Assembly: GCA_037975125.1 (NCBI GenBank)
Contig: CM075860.1
Span: 26,082,670 to 26,146,669 of the forward strand
Reading direction: 5' to 3'
Origin: Latrodectus hesperus
Lineage: Eukaryota; Arthropoda; Arachnida; Araneae; Theridiidae
DNA: 64,000 nucleotides
Made by a program: the position numbers and the translations under genes. Shown piece by piece: positions 50,301 to 58,870 of this stretch (position 1 is its first letter; each line of letters begins with the position of its first letter). A model generated the notes under the pieces. That model was given only the letters and a program-made list of their open reading frames with translations, did not search any database and had not been told where the DNA came from.

Positions 50301-51232
50301 CAAATTGTGAACATAAAATTCATAATTACTAGCTAAAAAGTAATTTTTAAATTTATGACTTTTCACAATTTGTTCTAATTACTTGCATTGCAATATAAGC
50401 ATTTTGAACTAATTTCATGAATCTACTCTTATGTTTTAAATAAAATTTCAAAAATTGGAATTTATTTTTATTTCAGAAATTTTTTATCTGAAAATAAGCT
50501 CAATATTATTGATTCCTACTTATTGTAATTACTGGGAATCTTTTATAAATTTTAAAATTTAAACTATCAAAATTAAATGTGTCCAAAATAGAACCAGAAA
50601 TGGTGTAATTAAATTCTATTTTATATATAAATATAAAAAAGTCCTACTTCTTACAAAAACCCGGATTTCTCATCACAATAATTAAAGAAAATAAGTTAAC
50701 TTTAAAAATTTTGATACAAATTCAAATAAATTAGAAAATTATTTACATTTTAGAATTAATTATTCACATATACAAATTGACACATTGATATCTGCTTTTC
50801 AAAAAATATGTAGAAAATATCTAGATAATATCAAAAAATTTGTAGAATATATAGAGTATATAATATGTAGAAAAAGAATAAAAAAATATGTACTTTATGG
50901 AAAAATTTAAATTTTTCAGAAAAAAAACTTACTTGAGTAAACTGTTCCAATTTTCTACGTTTAGCTAACATAGTTTTATTTAAGTCACTACTAAATCTCT
51001 CTAATAACTTTGACATACCACCACTAAAATCCTGAGGATATACGGATTCTGTTTCCGTTTCTGCAAAGCTTTTTTTGGAATCACCATCTGAATCTACTGG
51101 GGATTTTGGAATTTCATCAATTTCTTCTTCAGATAAAATGGAATCACTGTTATTTCCATTATTTGCTTGTGCGTTAGGTCTTTTAACTTTCTTGATAGTT
51201 TTGCGTCCATTTTCTATCTTTGCTCGTGGCAT
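38206..51232 (-). CDS. SYCP3: Synaptonemal complex protein 3 (SYCP3/Cor1 family), complete 4-exon gene
   Basis: Spliced CDS: exons 51232-50933, 45155-44994, 42863-42765 and 38364-38206, that is 100+54+33+52 codons = 239 residues, close to the roughly 236 of vertebrate SYCP3. All three introns are GT-AG, phase 0. The N-terminus (1-25) is Lys/Arg-rich, followed by an acidic Ser-rich linker. A Cor1 block follows, with GGMSKLLERFSSDLNKTMLA and KRRKLEQFTQ, then a long Gln/Glu/Lys-rich coiled coil to the end (LTLLQQ-type block in exon 2, QQQ ... AHSQRLKVLKNL in exon 3, LKKEMALLQKKILMDIQQQE in exon 4). The blocks fall at family spacing without gaps, which confirms the splice choices. In known animals the protein self-assembles into fibres of the meiotic chromosome axis (lateral elements). 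The introns carry a Tc1 element and several SINEs. I see no stop, frameshift or missing block. Confidence 0.93.
38365..42764 (-). other. SYCP3: SYCP3 intron 3
   Basis: 4400 bp, GT-AG, AT-rich. It contains the S2 SINE at 41142-41318 and otherwise only chance frames (40012-40200, 40309-40582, 42440-42646). Confidence 0.85.
41142..41318 (-). mobile_element. tRNA-derived SINE, family S2 (SYCP3 intron 3)
   Basis: Same body as the copies at 48486 and 49765: CGAATGGTTAGCGC (A box region), GTGGGTTCCAATCCCACC (T-arm/B box, one change), then GGATTCCGAACCACTTTAAG and GACCGTTGAGCGAC-type sequence near the 3' end. The tail is short (AAACCA). The flanks resemble an imperfect duplication (AAAATCTGTGG and AACATCCGTGG). 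Same transcriptional sense as SYCP3. Confidence 0.9.
42765..42863 (-). CDS. SYCP3: SYCP3 exon 3
   Basis: 33 codons between acceptor TTTTCTAG|AAAGTTTTA and donor TGCAAG|GTATTA. It encodes KVLVQQQKQQQQIRIAHSQR and LKVLKNLSEEFCK. The QQQ...SQRLK pattern is diagnostic. It is too short for ordinary ORF listing and was found by splice logic. Confidence 0.92.
42864..44993 (-). other. SYCP3: SYCP3 intron 2
   Basis: 2130 bp, GT-AG, AT-rich, with no repeat or gene recognised. A short internal repeat, ATATGAATAACAT, lies near 44050. Confidence 0.85.
44994..45155 (-). CDS. SYCP3: SYCP3 exon 2
   Basis: 54 codons between acceptor ACTTTTAG|GAATCAACA and donor CTTCAA|GTAAGA. It encodes ESTRSTTKKVLETNK, then KKLIDQYQNQLFTLLQQ, then KMKEAEDKLQ: the first part of the coiled coil, aligning residue for residue with the family. 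Confidence 0.92.
45285..45590 (-). repeat. Two fossil S2 SINE copies in tandem
   Basis: 45430-45590 keeps a TAGGTTCGATTCCCAAC B-box region, GGCTCGGAGTTCAGTTTAAC and an (AAACC)-like tail (TTGGTTTGG at 45435). 45285-45425 is an older partial copy (CCACAGCTTAAATTAGATTC). Confidence 0.65.
46000..46125 (-). repeat. Fossil S2 SINE copy
   Basis: GAGATTCGAAACCACTATAA, GGAATCGAAATGGTGAATTG and AAGCCAGAGTTCTAAACC follow the S2 order. Heavily diverged. Confidence 0.5.
47141..48140 (-). pseudogene. Tc1-like transposase (DD34E), one frameshift and one stop
   Basis: From 48140: MDVRNLVISHWKNGKSVRCI is the start of a paired-like helix-turn-helix domain, then KKQRSGRPRILTEREE (GRPR linker and second helical domain), then FWENVIFVDESK with the first Asp. 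A one-base frameshift just after DESK (about 47691) and a TGA in place of Arg (about 47655) follow, then LPTIKYGG, NLYQDNYPKYTA (second Asp) and SPDLNPIEHV (Glu, 34 residues later). The C-terminus is intact to GGPTRY. Two lesions make it nonfunctional, but all three catalytic residues remain. It lies in the same orientation as SYCP3. Confidence 0.92.
48486..48672 (-). mobile_element. tRNA-derived SINE, family S2, nested in the Tc1 terminal repeat
   Basis: 187 bp flanked by TACACATCTTAAGT (48472-48485) and TACACATCCTAAGT (48673-48686), 13 of 14 identical. On the minus strand it begins GCCGAGCTGGCAGCCGAATG, has an A box (TGGCAGCCGAATGG) and a perfect T-arm with B box (GTGGGTTCGAATCCCAC, 5-bp stem), and ends in an (AAACC)n tail (TTTGG repeats at 48485-48502). 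It is a near-consensus young copy. It inserted between the inner and outer right-hand repeats of the Tc1 element. Confidence 0.93.
49330..49425 (-). repeat. Possible fossil S2 SINE fragment
   Basis: TAGAGAATCAAACCTATGAA and TAGTTGAATTTAATGCC resemble the B-box half of S2. Short and uncertain. Confidence 0.35.
49765..49946 (-). mobile_element. tRNA-derived SINE, family S2 (SYCP3 intron 1)
   Basis: Flanked by TACAGATTTGGTT (49752-49764 and 49947-49959). Nearly identical to 48486-48672. It has the same GCCGAGCTGGCAGCCG start, one change in the B box region (GGTTCGAAAGCC) and an (AAACC/AACC)n tail. A fossil partial S2 copy continues at about 49965-50080. Confidence 0.92.
50933..51232 (-). CDS. 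SYCP3: SYCP3 exon 1 (coding part)
   Basis: 100 codons from ATG to the donor TTTACTCAA|GTAAGT. It encodes the basic N-terminal tail, the acidic SEEEIDEIP region, SGGMSKLLERF and the conserved AKRRKLEQFTQ. The open frame continuing past 50933 into Phe-rich sequence is intronic read-through. MPRAK is the only Met start upstream of the conserved block. Confidence 0.92.
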
Positions 51233-51360
51233 TTTAAAATTAATTCATGTAAAATAACTCAATAGTATTGTTTAGAATTCCAGTCAACTCTAAAAATGGT
51301 TTTTGTGTTGACTCATAGAAAACGAAGTGTTGCCATGTTTAAAACAAAAAAATTATTCTG
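51233..51360 (-). promoter_or_regulatory. SYCP3: SYCP3 upstream region
   Basis: Immediately 5' of the SYCP3 ATG. It contains a perfect AP-1-type TGACTCA (51309-51315) and GTTGCCATG (51329-51337), which matches a half of the RFX X-box. No TATA box at the expected spacing. The sites are sequence matches only. Confidence 0.3.
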
Positions 51361-52342
51361 CAAACGATTATCTCATTTTAGAAGAGTTTTAATATTGTTC
51401 AGGTATAAATGTCAAAAATAATCTGAAAAATTCTTTTTTCTATTATTTATTTGTTTTTTAATTTTGAAAACGATAATATAATCTCTCTTTTTTATAAGAA
51501 TTTAGTTTACCTTATACATTTAATTTTAGTTTTTTTGAAACATAAATATTTTTGATGCATGTTTATACATTTAAACTCAAATTTGTAATTTGTGTCAGTA
51601 TTTTAAAGCATAAATTTTTAAATAAATAATAATTGCATTTTCTGTCATGTATTTATTTCATAAGCAAATAGTAATATGGAACAAATAATGTGGAAATAAT
51701 ATGGAATAGTTCCAGTAATTGAAAGAAATGTATTCCATGTTTTCCAGATTCCATAAAAATATATTAGCAAACGATATCTTTCAAGGGAAAGAAGAAAATA
51801 CTTCAATATCAGAAATAATAATTTTCTTTAATTTACCATTTCAGTTATAGAGACATTTTAGCTATATATGTTAATTTTTTTATCAGAGGTTTTTAATATA
51901 ATTTTATATTGCATGCCATTTTAGTTGTAGAAATTGGAGTTTCATGTGTTAATTTTATTACATTAGTAATTGTGTTTTAAGATTTAAAATTTTTAATACA
52001 AAGTTTACCTTTGTGCTCATGCTCTTTCAAATCATGCTCTTTTAAATTTATTTGTGTTTCTCTTACATTTTCTTTTCAAGAATTTGAATTAAAACGCTGA
52101 TTTAGTTAAAAGAAAGGAACTTTCCACGAAATAGAACTCTAGATTAAATTGACATTTATAAAACTTACAAAATCTTGTTGATCCGAAGAATTAAAAAAAT
52201 TTAACTATAATTCGATATACTTTATATTAGTTTTAATTAAATAAATAAATTAAAATAAAACTTTATTGACCTTAATATCTTCAACAATTATACAATAATC
52301 TGTCGTCAATGAAATGATGAGTCTTTTAGCATTAATTACATA
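51361..52342. other. AT-rich DNA upstream of SYCP3
   Basis: No gene or repeat recognised between the SYCP3 promoter region and the Tc1-like element. Confidence 0.5.
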
Positions 52343-53961
52343 CAGTACGCAAAATGATTATTTGTACACTACTTTTTTTTAAAGTTTAGAAACATATAAG
52401 CAGCTATTTTATTCCTTGCGATGTGTGAGCTTGAGTTTGTTGTTTATTTCTAAGTAAACGAAAAAAATATTTTGAAATAATTGAAAATAAAATCTAAACC
52501 TTACAAACTTGGAAAATTTCTTGCAAAAATTATATTTGTACACCTATATCTCCTGTATGTATTACTATCATTTCATGTAATTTTTTACATGATAGTTAAT
52601 TTTTTTGGGTAGTTCGTATTTTTTAAATTTCGAAGGTTATCTTTTTTAACAGTGAAGGTCACTCGCAGAGAAAATTTAAGAAATGATCACGAAATCAAAA
52701 GAAGTCTCTTTAGACATGAGAACTCATATTGTTAACCTTAATAAAAGCAGAAAATCTTATCGCGGAATTCAAAAGATGGTTAAGCAACCTTTTACAACTA
52801 TTGGTTACATCGTAAGAAAATATAAAAATACTGGATGCGTTGAAAATGAACGCAGGCAAGGTGGCTCGAGTAAATTAACTTCAAGAAATAAACGAAGTAT
52901 TTTTAAAGCAGCTATTAGAAAGCAACAAATCTCTGCTCAGAAAATTACAAATGACCTTCTTGCATCTTCTAACATTAGAGTGACCGCTCAAACAATAAGA
53001 AATGTGTTACATAGTGCTGATTTAAAGGGCAGAACTCCGAGAAAAAAACCACTGATCTCTGAAGTTAATAGAAAGAAGCGTCTAGAATTTGCTATAAAAT
53101 ATAAAGACAAACCGATGGACTTCTGGAAAAAGGTCATTTTTTCAGATAACAGTAAGTTTGAAATTTTTTCACCCCATAGTATCCGAAAAATCTGGCGAAA
53201 AATTAAAACAGCCCTTGATAGTAAAAATGTATTTCAGACCCTGAACCATGGTGGTGGAAATGTGATGGTTTGGAGCAGTGTAGCTCATGGCGGGGTTGGA
53301 AAATTATACTTTATTGACACAAAAAAATGACAGCTTTAGGTTACATTGATGTGTTGCGGCGTAACTTATTAGACAGTTCTAGAAAATTGGGTATCGGAGA
53401 CACTTTCGTATTCCAACAAGATAAAGATCCAAAACACACTGCGATAGTTACTAAAACATGGTTGCTTTATAATGCGCCAAGAAGCCTTGAAACCCCACCA
53501 CAATCCCCGGATATAAATCCAATTAAAAATTTGTGGATGCTAATGGATGCTCAAGTTCGAAAAAAAAATTACAAGTAAAAATATTGTGAAAGAAGCACTC
53601 ATGGAAGCTTGGGAAGAAATAGATCAAGAAACCACCAAAAAGTTAATAGAATCAATGCCAAGACGTCTTGAAGCAATTGTAAAAGCCAATGGAATGCATA
53701 CAAAGAGTATTGGATTTCAATAAAATAATTATAATTACGTTTAAAATTTGTCACTGAGTAAGTGTACAAATACTCTTTTTGTATAGTTTTTTATAAAGTT
53801 TTATTCATTAATCAATAAATGTTTATGTGATTTTTTTGTTGATATTTTATTATTATTTTGACTCACTAGAATATATTTCTGCAATTTTAACTTAGTTACC
53901 ATATTTTATTTTGCTATAAAATTCTAAAATTGAAGTGTACAATTAAACATTTTGTCAACTG
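52343..53961 (+). mobile_element. Second Tc1-like transposon with doubled terminal repeats
   Basis: 1619 bp bounded by TA at 52341-52342 and 53962-53963. The outer ends are CAGTACGCAAAATGATTATT on the left and (reverse complement) CAGTTGACAAAATGTTTAAT on the right. The repeated ATTTGTACAC box occurs at 52360-52369 and 52534-52543, and its inverse at 53762-53771 and 53935-53944 (last copy with one change), so this is another IR/DR element. It belongs to a different subfamily from the element at 46890. Confidence 0.9.
52683..53723 (+). pseudogene. Tc1-like transposase with catalytic Glu replaced by Lys
   Basis: Starts MITKSKEVSLDMRTHIVNLN. A helix-turn-helix region follows (KSYRGIQKMVKQPFTTIGYI), then the RRQGGSSKL linker, PRKKPLISEVNRKKRLEFA and VIFSDNSKFEIF (first Asp). 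A frameshift in an A run near 53322 (after FIDTK) moves to the frame with TALGYIDVLRRNLL, FQQDKDPKHTA (second Asp) and SPDINPIKNLW. The residue 34 positions after the second Asp, normally Glu (NPIEN), is Lys. A second frameshift in an A run near 53567 leads to ITSKNIVKEALMEAW and the end at TAA (53721-53723). Both indels are in homopolymers, so sequencing error is possible, but the Glu-to-Lys change would still disable catalysis. Confidence 0.93.
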
Positions 53962-53963
53962 TA

Positions 53964-54564
53964 ATTAATCAAAAAAACATCCATTTGGTTAACATTATAC
54001 TATATTAAAATCATTTTCGAAAACAATATTTTGCAAATCTGTATTCGATAAAACTTATGTGAAATAATATATTTATACTAGATTTGGAGCAATATTCCTT
54101 TATTCATAATAATCATTTACTGAATCAGCTCACTTGAATTAAAAAATATTCTCACAATACTCTTCAACTTAATTTTCTCCAAAGCCCTTCCTTCCCTTAG
54201 ATCGTAATATGGCCTTTGTTCAATTTAAAATATTTTATTTTAACTATATTAATTGCTATCCTTATTTTAAATTATAAAAGTAAGGAAAAAAAGGAGAATT
54301 TAAGTTAGTAACTAAATTATATTATGATAATCGAACTAAAATATAATAATGATTTTCCGGATTAGCAAAACTGTGCCAAAACTTGTTTTAACCTAGAAAT
54401 TGTTCCAATAGTAAGGCATAATTGCTTCTATATAAATAGAAGCAATTAGATAAAAAAAGTACAGCTTTTAAGGAATGAAACAAAAATGAATTGAAATTAA
54501 AATATATTGTTGCAATTAATTTTGTAAAAAAAAAAATGAAATGAGAGGATGATTTTCCGTGTTA
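53964..54564. other. AT-rich DNA with a small perfect hairpin
   Basis: AATTGCTTCTA (54420-54430) and TAGAAGCAATT (54437-54447) form an 11-bp stem. Nothing else is recognised. Confidence 0.5.
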
Positions 54565-54812
54565 TCTGCTTTAGCTCACGTGGACTAATTGAAACTAGAT
54601 ATAGAATTGAAATGGATTCCAGACAACAACTGTTCAGCTATTAGCTTCCAACTAGGTTTCTCGATTTTTCGCACACGAAGGCTAATTAGACTGGCCCACA
54701 GTTTAAAATGGATTCCAAATTAACACAAACATTTAAGATCAGGTGGTATTCGAACTCATGAACTCTGTTGAACCGAAGGCCAGAGCGCTAATCATTCGGC
54801 AGTTAGGTTGTC
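54565..54812 (-). repeat. Diverged S2 SINE copies
   Basis: 54655-54812 keeps GAACCGAAGGCCAGAGCGCT, GGTATTCGAACTCATGAAC, a TTAAAATGGATTCCAAATTA segment and CGCACACGAAGGCTAATTAG. 54565-54650 is an older partial copy (CACGTGGACTAATTGAAAC, AAATGGATTCCAGACAACAA). Both are in the S2 minus orientation. Confidence 0.7.
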
Positions 54813-55579
54813 TATTATTCGGTAAAGAAAGGGTAAAGAGATGAATAAGATATGTAACAGCTATACATGCTTTGAAATTTATTTTTTGAGTTATCTTTTG
54901 GATAAGACTTTATGCTGACTACTTTAAATACATATTGATTACTTTATGAAGTAATAAATTTGTTGGTTAGTTGGTTATTATATAAAATATATAATAAATT
55001 TAATGATTAATCGATTTAAACTATGTATAAGTTGTATACTATTATCAAATGTTTTTGTGATCAAATATGTCTAAAAATAAAAACTTGTTTCATAAATCAT
55101 TTCTTCCACTTACTTGATTATTTATTAAGAGTTACTTAAACAGAAGTAATAAATATAAATTTTAAACATTTTTACAGAAATTAATTTTATTTGTTTGAAA
55201 AGAAATTTTTGACTTATTAGGAGGCCTGTTCAAACCACCACTTTAAATTTGAATAAGTTAAAAATGTTACTTCCTCTTGTAAACGAAAGAAAGAAATGGA
55301 TTCAGAACATATTTTTCTGAGAGAAAAATCAATCTTTAACAGTGAAACACAATTATCGCGAACTTTTGAGATGATCAGGTTTAGTGAATGTTCTTTTTTT
55401 AAATACTTTTCACGTCTACTGAAATTTCCAATTTCTGTAACTTTATTTCAATGCATCTCACAAGAATTTCCATTTAATAAATACTTTATGAAGGGCCCTC
55501 CAGCGACAAGAGAAATTCCAGCCTCACTCATTCTCCAAAACCAACTGAATGTGTTTCATTGATAAAAAAGATACAGCTC
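54813..55579. other. AT-rich DNA, one unrecognised 88-codon frame
   Basis: The frame at 55296-55562 (plus) starts MDSEHIFLREK and has no family resemblance or splice support. The rest is noncoding. Confidence 0.4.
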
Positions 55580-55770
55580 TTCATTGAGCATGCGTCTAGG
55601 TCACATGACTTTTCGTATTTTGTGGAAAGCGCGCCAATCGGATGCGAGGATCTGTTCGTGAAGTGGGAAAGTATCTCACACTGCTTTTGACTTCAGTCTA
55701 CTTCCAACGTCTCCTCCTCACCAGCTTTCTGAAAAGAACTGAGTCTTGAAGCAACTGGTGTTAGCACTTT
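55580..55770 (+). promoter_or_regulatory. Candidate promoter and 5' noncoding exon of a plus-strand gene
   Basis: An isolated GC-richer island with a CCAAT box (55634-55638) and, about 60 bp downstream, TCAGTC (55693-55698), which fits the arthropod initiator consensus. It lies about 1.1 kb upstream of the coding exon at 56855. No TATA box. The transcript start is inferred, not shown. Confidence 0.35.
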
Positions 55771-56854
55771 TGTTTTGATTTTGCATTTATTTGCGTAGAA
55801 ACTTTCACACCATAAGTTTAATTTCTTAAAGAAATTACTCAATAGAATTTGTTGAAAGTATAAAAAAAGAGCAATTTTCTAGCGAGGATAAAATGTAAGA
55901 AACTTAAGTGTCTTTCTTCTATTTTGATGAAAACTTTGACTGTTAAATATATATCTTACAGATATTATTAGAAATTACAAATTTGTTTTGTTACAAAAAT
56001 GAATAGGTGTATAAAAAAGGAATGAGAAAAGAAATTTATCAAGTACTTTTTGCGAAAATAATGAGAGAATTTAACTTTTTAAACTGAATTGTGTCAATAG
56101 TGTCAGTAATATCTTTATTCATAAGTATGTAAAAAGGTTTAAATTGTGAAATTGAGTCAGAAGAAACAATTTTAACTTGAAATATTATAGACTTAGTATT
56201 ATTGAACATTTTTACAAGTTTAGCAAGTTAAAAGCAACATTCAGTCAGAAAGATAACCGAAGAAAAAATTGGCAAGAATCATGAATTAATTTTTTCTTGA
56301 GCAGGAAAAATCATACATATTTTAAAGCGATATAAAATTTACTGTAATTTTAGTTACTTAAAGGAACTTCTTATTCTGCAACTAAAAATGAACAATATTG
56401 AAGTATGGTTTAAAAACATTATTATGCTTTAAATATATTTAACAGATGTCTAGAGATATTTATAAGGGATACGTTTCAGTAAAAATATACTTATTTTTAA
56501 TTTTAAATTTTCTTTTTATTAAATGCAAGCATATTGAGTCTAGTACAAGAATATAATGTAAAATATAATTATACCCAGTTATATTCGTAATTTATACAAG
56601 TAGAAATGTACAAAACTTAACTTATATTTCTAAATTTTCTGAACTCAAAGGGGTATATTTGAATAATTTTTTTCTTAAAATCTTTGAGTTTTCATTACTT
56701 AACTTGAAATTTTTTTCTCATTGTGAAAGGCTACACAATAGATGAAATTATGTGTTAAAATGATTGTTTACATTTGCATTCCTTCACGGAAAGAATCCTA
56801 ACAATTTGCATTCCTTGAAAGAATTTCTGTACTGAAACTGAAACACTTCATTGA

Positions 56855-56987
56855 ATGATTTCTTCGTCAGCGACCGATAAAAATATGATGTTAGAGATAG
56901 TCGAAATCCCTACCAATGATCCTGTATCTCACTCGTCTCCAGAAGACTGCCTAGAGAGGTTCAAACGAAATGATTCACTGGAAAATG
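56855..56987 (+). CDS. First coding exon of an unrecognised plus-strand gene (partial)
   Basis: ATG at 56855, preceded directly by an in-frame TGA (56852-56854), opens 44 codons plus one base before a consensus donor AATG|GTAAGT (56988). The peptide starts MISSSATDKNMMLEIVEIPT, continues NDPVSHSSPEDC and ends ERFKRNDSLEN; it is polar, acidic and Ser-rich, with no signal peptide or membrane segment. Codon composition is less AT-biased than the flanks. An acceptor-like CCTTGAAAG near 56820, preceded by CTAAC, may join it to an upstream noncoding exon. Intrinsically disordered N-termini like this are common in channels, transporters and signalling proteins, so I cannot name the product. No later exon was found up to 64000; the first coding intron may run past the window. 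Confidence 0.5.
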
Positions 56988-58758
56988 GTAAGTTATTTAC
57001 TTCATATTTTTAAATTTTGCAAAATTTTTTAGATTGAGGTGGATAATTTATATGGATAAAGTATACTTTTCAGATATGAATTTCCCTTAAGAATATATTT
57101 TAGCAAGATTTTTTCGTTTTAGTATAGTTATTGCATTTATGATTTTCAAATCGTTATTTTAACTGTGTGTATAAAAATAGTTTAACTATTATATTTTATT
57201 GTGTTCGAAGTATTGTAAAAATTGAGAATATTTCTTAATAGAATAATTTTTGTCGGCAATTTCTTATAACTGATCTATATTTATAAAAATTCATTGAATT
57301 TTTTTAATTTTAAAGTTTAGAAAAACGTGAGGATAGTTATAAGTTTAGCATATTATATAAGTTTAACATATAATAAATTCTAAACTTACAGTAAAATATA
57401 TTATAAGTTTAGAATACACTATGGAAGTAAGATTATGAATGATTTAATACATGTTATGATTATGTAAATATAGAAAATATATACGGTTAATAAAATATTT
57501 TAATATATAAATTAACATAGACTACTTATAATTACTATAAACATATTTATAAATAAAAAAGTCTGAAAAATGTTTTCCGTTAAAGCTAAGTAAAAATCTT
57601 TTTTATAAGTTTAAGCGCTAAACATTTTATTATTTTTAATTATTTAGAATTCAAATAATATATGATTATATAATATAATATGTTTATATTATATAATCAC
57701 ATTTTATTATATATAATTACAATTTGTCATCGCCATTTCTTAACAGCATTATTTTGATCGTTTTCATAAAATTATACTAAAATTATTAGCTATCAAGAAC
57801 TCTTCAAAAACTTACTATGCTTAGTTGTAAACATAAAAATTTATAAAATCAATAAAATTTTTTAGCAAATACCTTAACAAACTGATTTTATTTGTTGATA
57901 CTAAAAGATGGTAAGGTGAATAATATTAAATATCGACAAAAGTAATAGATCAGTAATTAATTCTATTTGAAAATAGAGTCAATGATATTTATGAAAAATT
58001 TATTTAATATAATTTATATTTCAATTCAAAATATTCACTGTGAAATTCTATAAATTATTCCTATATAGTATATTTTACTTGTATAGTGATTATTCGAAAC
58101 TTGTTCAAATTGCTGGTTACACATAAATAATCTTCTACGGATTAAGCTATGTGCTTAAAAGAACAAATCACAAATTTTTCGGCAAAAAATTATTGTAAAT
58201 ATTCTTATTTCATATTGAAATTATATTCTTTTCTTATCAAATAAATTTAGGTTTCTTATAGCCTGTTAATATGTTCTTTATCAAGATAATACTCAAAACA
58301 GAACACAACAAACATTTGATTATATGATTTTATTACAAAATTCTAAACAATATTTTCAAACAATCTTAATCTGATTTAAGCCGATTAACATATTTGAAAA
58401 AGAAATAGAAGGAAAAGGCGAAATAAAGAGGAAAGATAGTAAACAGTACATAGTTGCAAATGTAAAATAAAAAAAATAACGAAAAGCTAATAAACTCTTT
58501 TTTCAGAAACGTAAAATTAAACACAAAAAAAACATAAAAATATTACCAGATTTTCAAAACATAAGGATTTTCTCTTTAATTTTTAATTTCTGGTACTTTT
58601 ATTTACTTTTAATTTTCTAAAAATAATTTTCGGCGTGGCTCAAATTCATCCCATCATCCCATGCTTGATTTATGAATATAATATGTGATATTAAAAATAA
58701 ATATTACGTTATAAATCATAAAATATATTATCAAACACCAATATTCCAAGAAAATTAT
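56988..58758. other. AT-rich DNA, probably intron of the 56855 gene
   Basis: No coding patch. A perfect inverted repeat (57664-57678 with 57684-57698) and short TAAGTTTAG repeats (57330-57410) are present. Confidence 0.4.
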
Positions 58759-58773
58759 GAATATATATATATA

Positions 58774-58848
<75 letters not shown>

Positions 58849-58870
58849 CATATATATATGTATATATATG
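58759..58870. repeat. (AT)n microsatellite
   Basis: About 110 bp of AT dinucleotides with GTATATAC interruptions near 58842-58860. Frames through it are artefacts. Confidence 0.97.

Larger units (their letters stand above)
45156..50932 (-). other. SYCP3: SYCP3 intron 1
   Basis: 5777 bp, GT-AG. It holds a Tc1-like transposon (46890-48711) with a nested SINE, a further young SINE (49765-49946) and several fossil SINE copies. The rest is AT-rich and noncoding. Confidence 0.85.

Noticed and set aside
55296..55562. 88-codon plus-strand frame as a gene
   Set aside because: No recognisable domain, no splice sites, AT-biased content and position just upstream of a better promoter candidate.
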